Source: Sideroxydans sp.
GTDB taxonomy: Bacteria; Pseudomonadota; Gammaproteobacteria; Burkholderiales; Gallionellaceae
Assembly: GCA_027310725.1 (NCBI GenBank)
Contig: DAIDAG010000059.1
Coordinates: forward strand, 62,001 to 126,000
Reading direction: 5' to 3'
DNA: 64,000 bases
Part shown: one piece after another, positions 63,019 through 64,000 of the stretch
Position numbering within the stretch: position 1 is the first letter of the stretch
How the letters are laid out: each line of letters starts with the position of its first letter
Made by a program: the position numbers and the translations under genes
Notes under the pieces: generated by a model
Databases searched by the model: none
What the model was told of the DNA's origin: nothing
Seen by the model: the letters and a program-made list of their open reading frames with translations, nothing else

Positions 63019-63543
63019 ATGACGATCGAAACCGGCAGCAAACCGCGTAAAACCACATGGCGCAACCTTGCCATCAATATATTGCTGTTCGCCGTTGTCG
63101 TCGTCGGCATCCGTACCTGGCAACAACGAGACATGATCAGCGGCGCGGCGCCGGCCCTGCGTGGCGCCACACTGACAGGACAACCCTACATCCTGCCCGC
63201 GCATCCGGCGCAGCCCGTGCTGGTGCATTTCTGGGGAACATGGTGCCCGATCTGCCGTGCAGAACAGGGTTCTATCGCCGCCATCGCGCACGATCATCCG
63301 AATATCATCACCGTCGCCATGCAAAGCGGAAAACCGGAAGAGGTTGCGAGGTACATGCGTGAACAGGGAATCGACTTTCCGGTGGTGAATGATGCCGACG
63401 GCGGCATCTCCAACGCGTGGGGAGTGCACGCAGTCCCTGCCAGTTTCATCATCGCGCCCGATGGGAAGATACGCTTTGTCGAGGTCGGCTATACCTCCGG
63501 GCCGGGACTCAGATTTCGACTTTGGCTGGCGGGAATAATCTGA
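63019..63543 (+). CDS. ScsD-like thioredoxin-family protein
   Basis: This 174-residue membrane-anchored thioredoxin-like protein is related to ScsD/TlpA. One N-terminal helix (about residues 17-35, NLAINILLFAVVVVGI) places the thioredoxin fold in the periplasm. The active site is WCPIC (HFWGTWCPICRAEQGSI) and the cis-proline is in HAVPASFIIAPDG. The start MTIETGSKPRK leaves a short cytosolic N-terminus; an upstream in-frame start overlapping hslR is also possible. It may reduce or isomerise disulphides in the periplasm. Confidence 0.85.
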   Translation: MTIETGSKPRKTTWRNLAINILLFAVVVVGIRTWQQRDMISGAAPALRGATLTGQPYILPAHPAQPVLVHFWGTWCPICRAEQGSIAAIAHDHPNIITVAMQSGKPEEVARYMREQGIDFPVVNDADGGISNAWGVHAVPASFIIAPDGKIRFVEVGYTSGPGLRFRLWLAGII

Positions 63544-63692
63544 TTCCGAACCAGGCTAAAAAAGCTCATCAGAAATGCCGGCATAGCCATGTATCATGCC
63601 CAGGCAAGTGACGCGACAATATGCAGACATATCGGCCAAGCATGCATGGGACAGGTATTTGAGACAGGATATTTTATAATTTTCACGACCCT

Positions 63693-64000
63693 ATGAATGA
63701 CATAGAAGCCCTCGCCGAAAGCCAGCTGAACGACAAGCACTACCTGCAGAGCGTGACCCATCTGGGGGATACTCGCTCCATCGTTGCCAACCGCGAAATT
63801 TACACATCCACCGGGATGAAGCTGATCGGCGCGGGTATGCAGATCGACAGTTCGCTGTATGACCGCTTGCTCCAGCATAAACTCGTCCCGCCTCTGGATC
63901 AGAGCCTGACCACCGAGGACGCCGTCAATGGCGCAAGCCTCATGGAACAGGCGACACGGATGATGCAGGAGGACAAACAGCTGGCCCTGATACAGTCCGT
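63693..64000 (+). CDS. N-terminus of probable HD-GYP domain protein (3' truncated)
   Basis: The first 102 codons of a gene that runs off the window. The segment REIYTSTGMKLIGAGMQIDSSLYDRLLQHKLVPP is the short beta-rich element often found before HD-GYP c-di-GMP phosphodiesterase domains. The catalytic HD-GYP part would lie outside the window, so the assignment rests on this motif. It starts at ATG 63693. Confidence 0.5.
   Translation, partial: MNDIEALAESQLNDKHYLQSVTHLGDTRSIVANREIYTSTGMKLIGAGMQIDSSLYDRLLQHKLVPPLDQSLTTEDAVNGASLMEQATRMMQEDKQLALIQS

Overview
The window looks like chromosomal DNA of a betaproteobacterium. The gene content (BioB-F-H-C-D biotin genes, MSHA pilus genes, a betaproteobacterial-type Arg/Lys/Orn decarboxylase, several small c-type cytochromes, an energy-converting-hydrogenase-like membrane complex) and the roughly 58-60% GC fit a member of the Nitrosomonadales/Gallionellaceae group. 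That placement is inferred from protein resemblance only. No rRNA is present.

Layout. 1-1342: end of an MSHA pilus gene pair (MshM-like ATPase, MshN). 1345-6844: comF, then the biotin genes bioB, bioF, bioH, bioC, bioD. 6837-12953: a tightly overlapping chain (TauE/SafE-like membrane protein, SCO1-like copper chaperone, hybrid histidine kinase, LuxR-type regulator, ftsK). 13051-18775: lolA, rarA, serS, an MltF-like lytic transglycosylase and tRNA-Ser(CGA). 19014-26145: small proteins, a monohaem and a dihaem cytochrome c, an OmpR-type regulator, and a periplasmic binding protein coupled to a GGDEF/EAL protein. 26454-30921: dnaE and an LPP20-like lipoprotein. 31134-38296: a six-gene operon related to hydrogenase-4 and complex I. 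38297-42261: an accessory island with three attC-like sites, a DpnI-like protein, two unknown membrane proteins and an intact IS30-family element. 42303-46187: M18 aminopeptidase, a small membrane protein and a QseBC-like two-component system. 46584-54668: TonB-dependent receptor with its own ExbB/ExbD/TonB, a metallophosphoesterase, a beta-propeller protein, a four-repeat membrane protein and an outer-membrane protein. 54736-64000: cytochrome b561, SthA-like transhydrogenase, metG, dcd, the decarboxylase with an overlapping upstream ORF, hslR, a ScsD-like thioredoxin and the start of a probable HD-GYP protein.

Three things stand out. First, the 31134-38296 operon encodes the ion-pumping and small Fe-S subunits of a group 4 hydrogenase, but all four nickel-ligand cysteines of the large subunit are replaced (Ser, Ser, Ser, Gly). 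It is an Ehr-type complex of unknown redox chemistry, not a hydrogenase. Second, 38297-40773 resembles an integron cassette array without an integrase in view, and its first cassette encodes a stand-alone DpnI-like nuclease domain. Third, the chromosome carries several families of short palindromic repeats. Two of them lie in frame inside housekeeping genes (bioH and dnaE), one supplies the stop codon of rarA, and one sits between serS and a displaced second copy of the serS 3' end.
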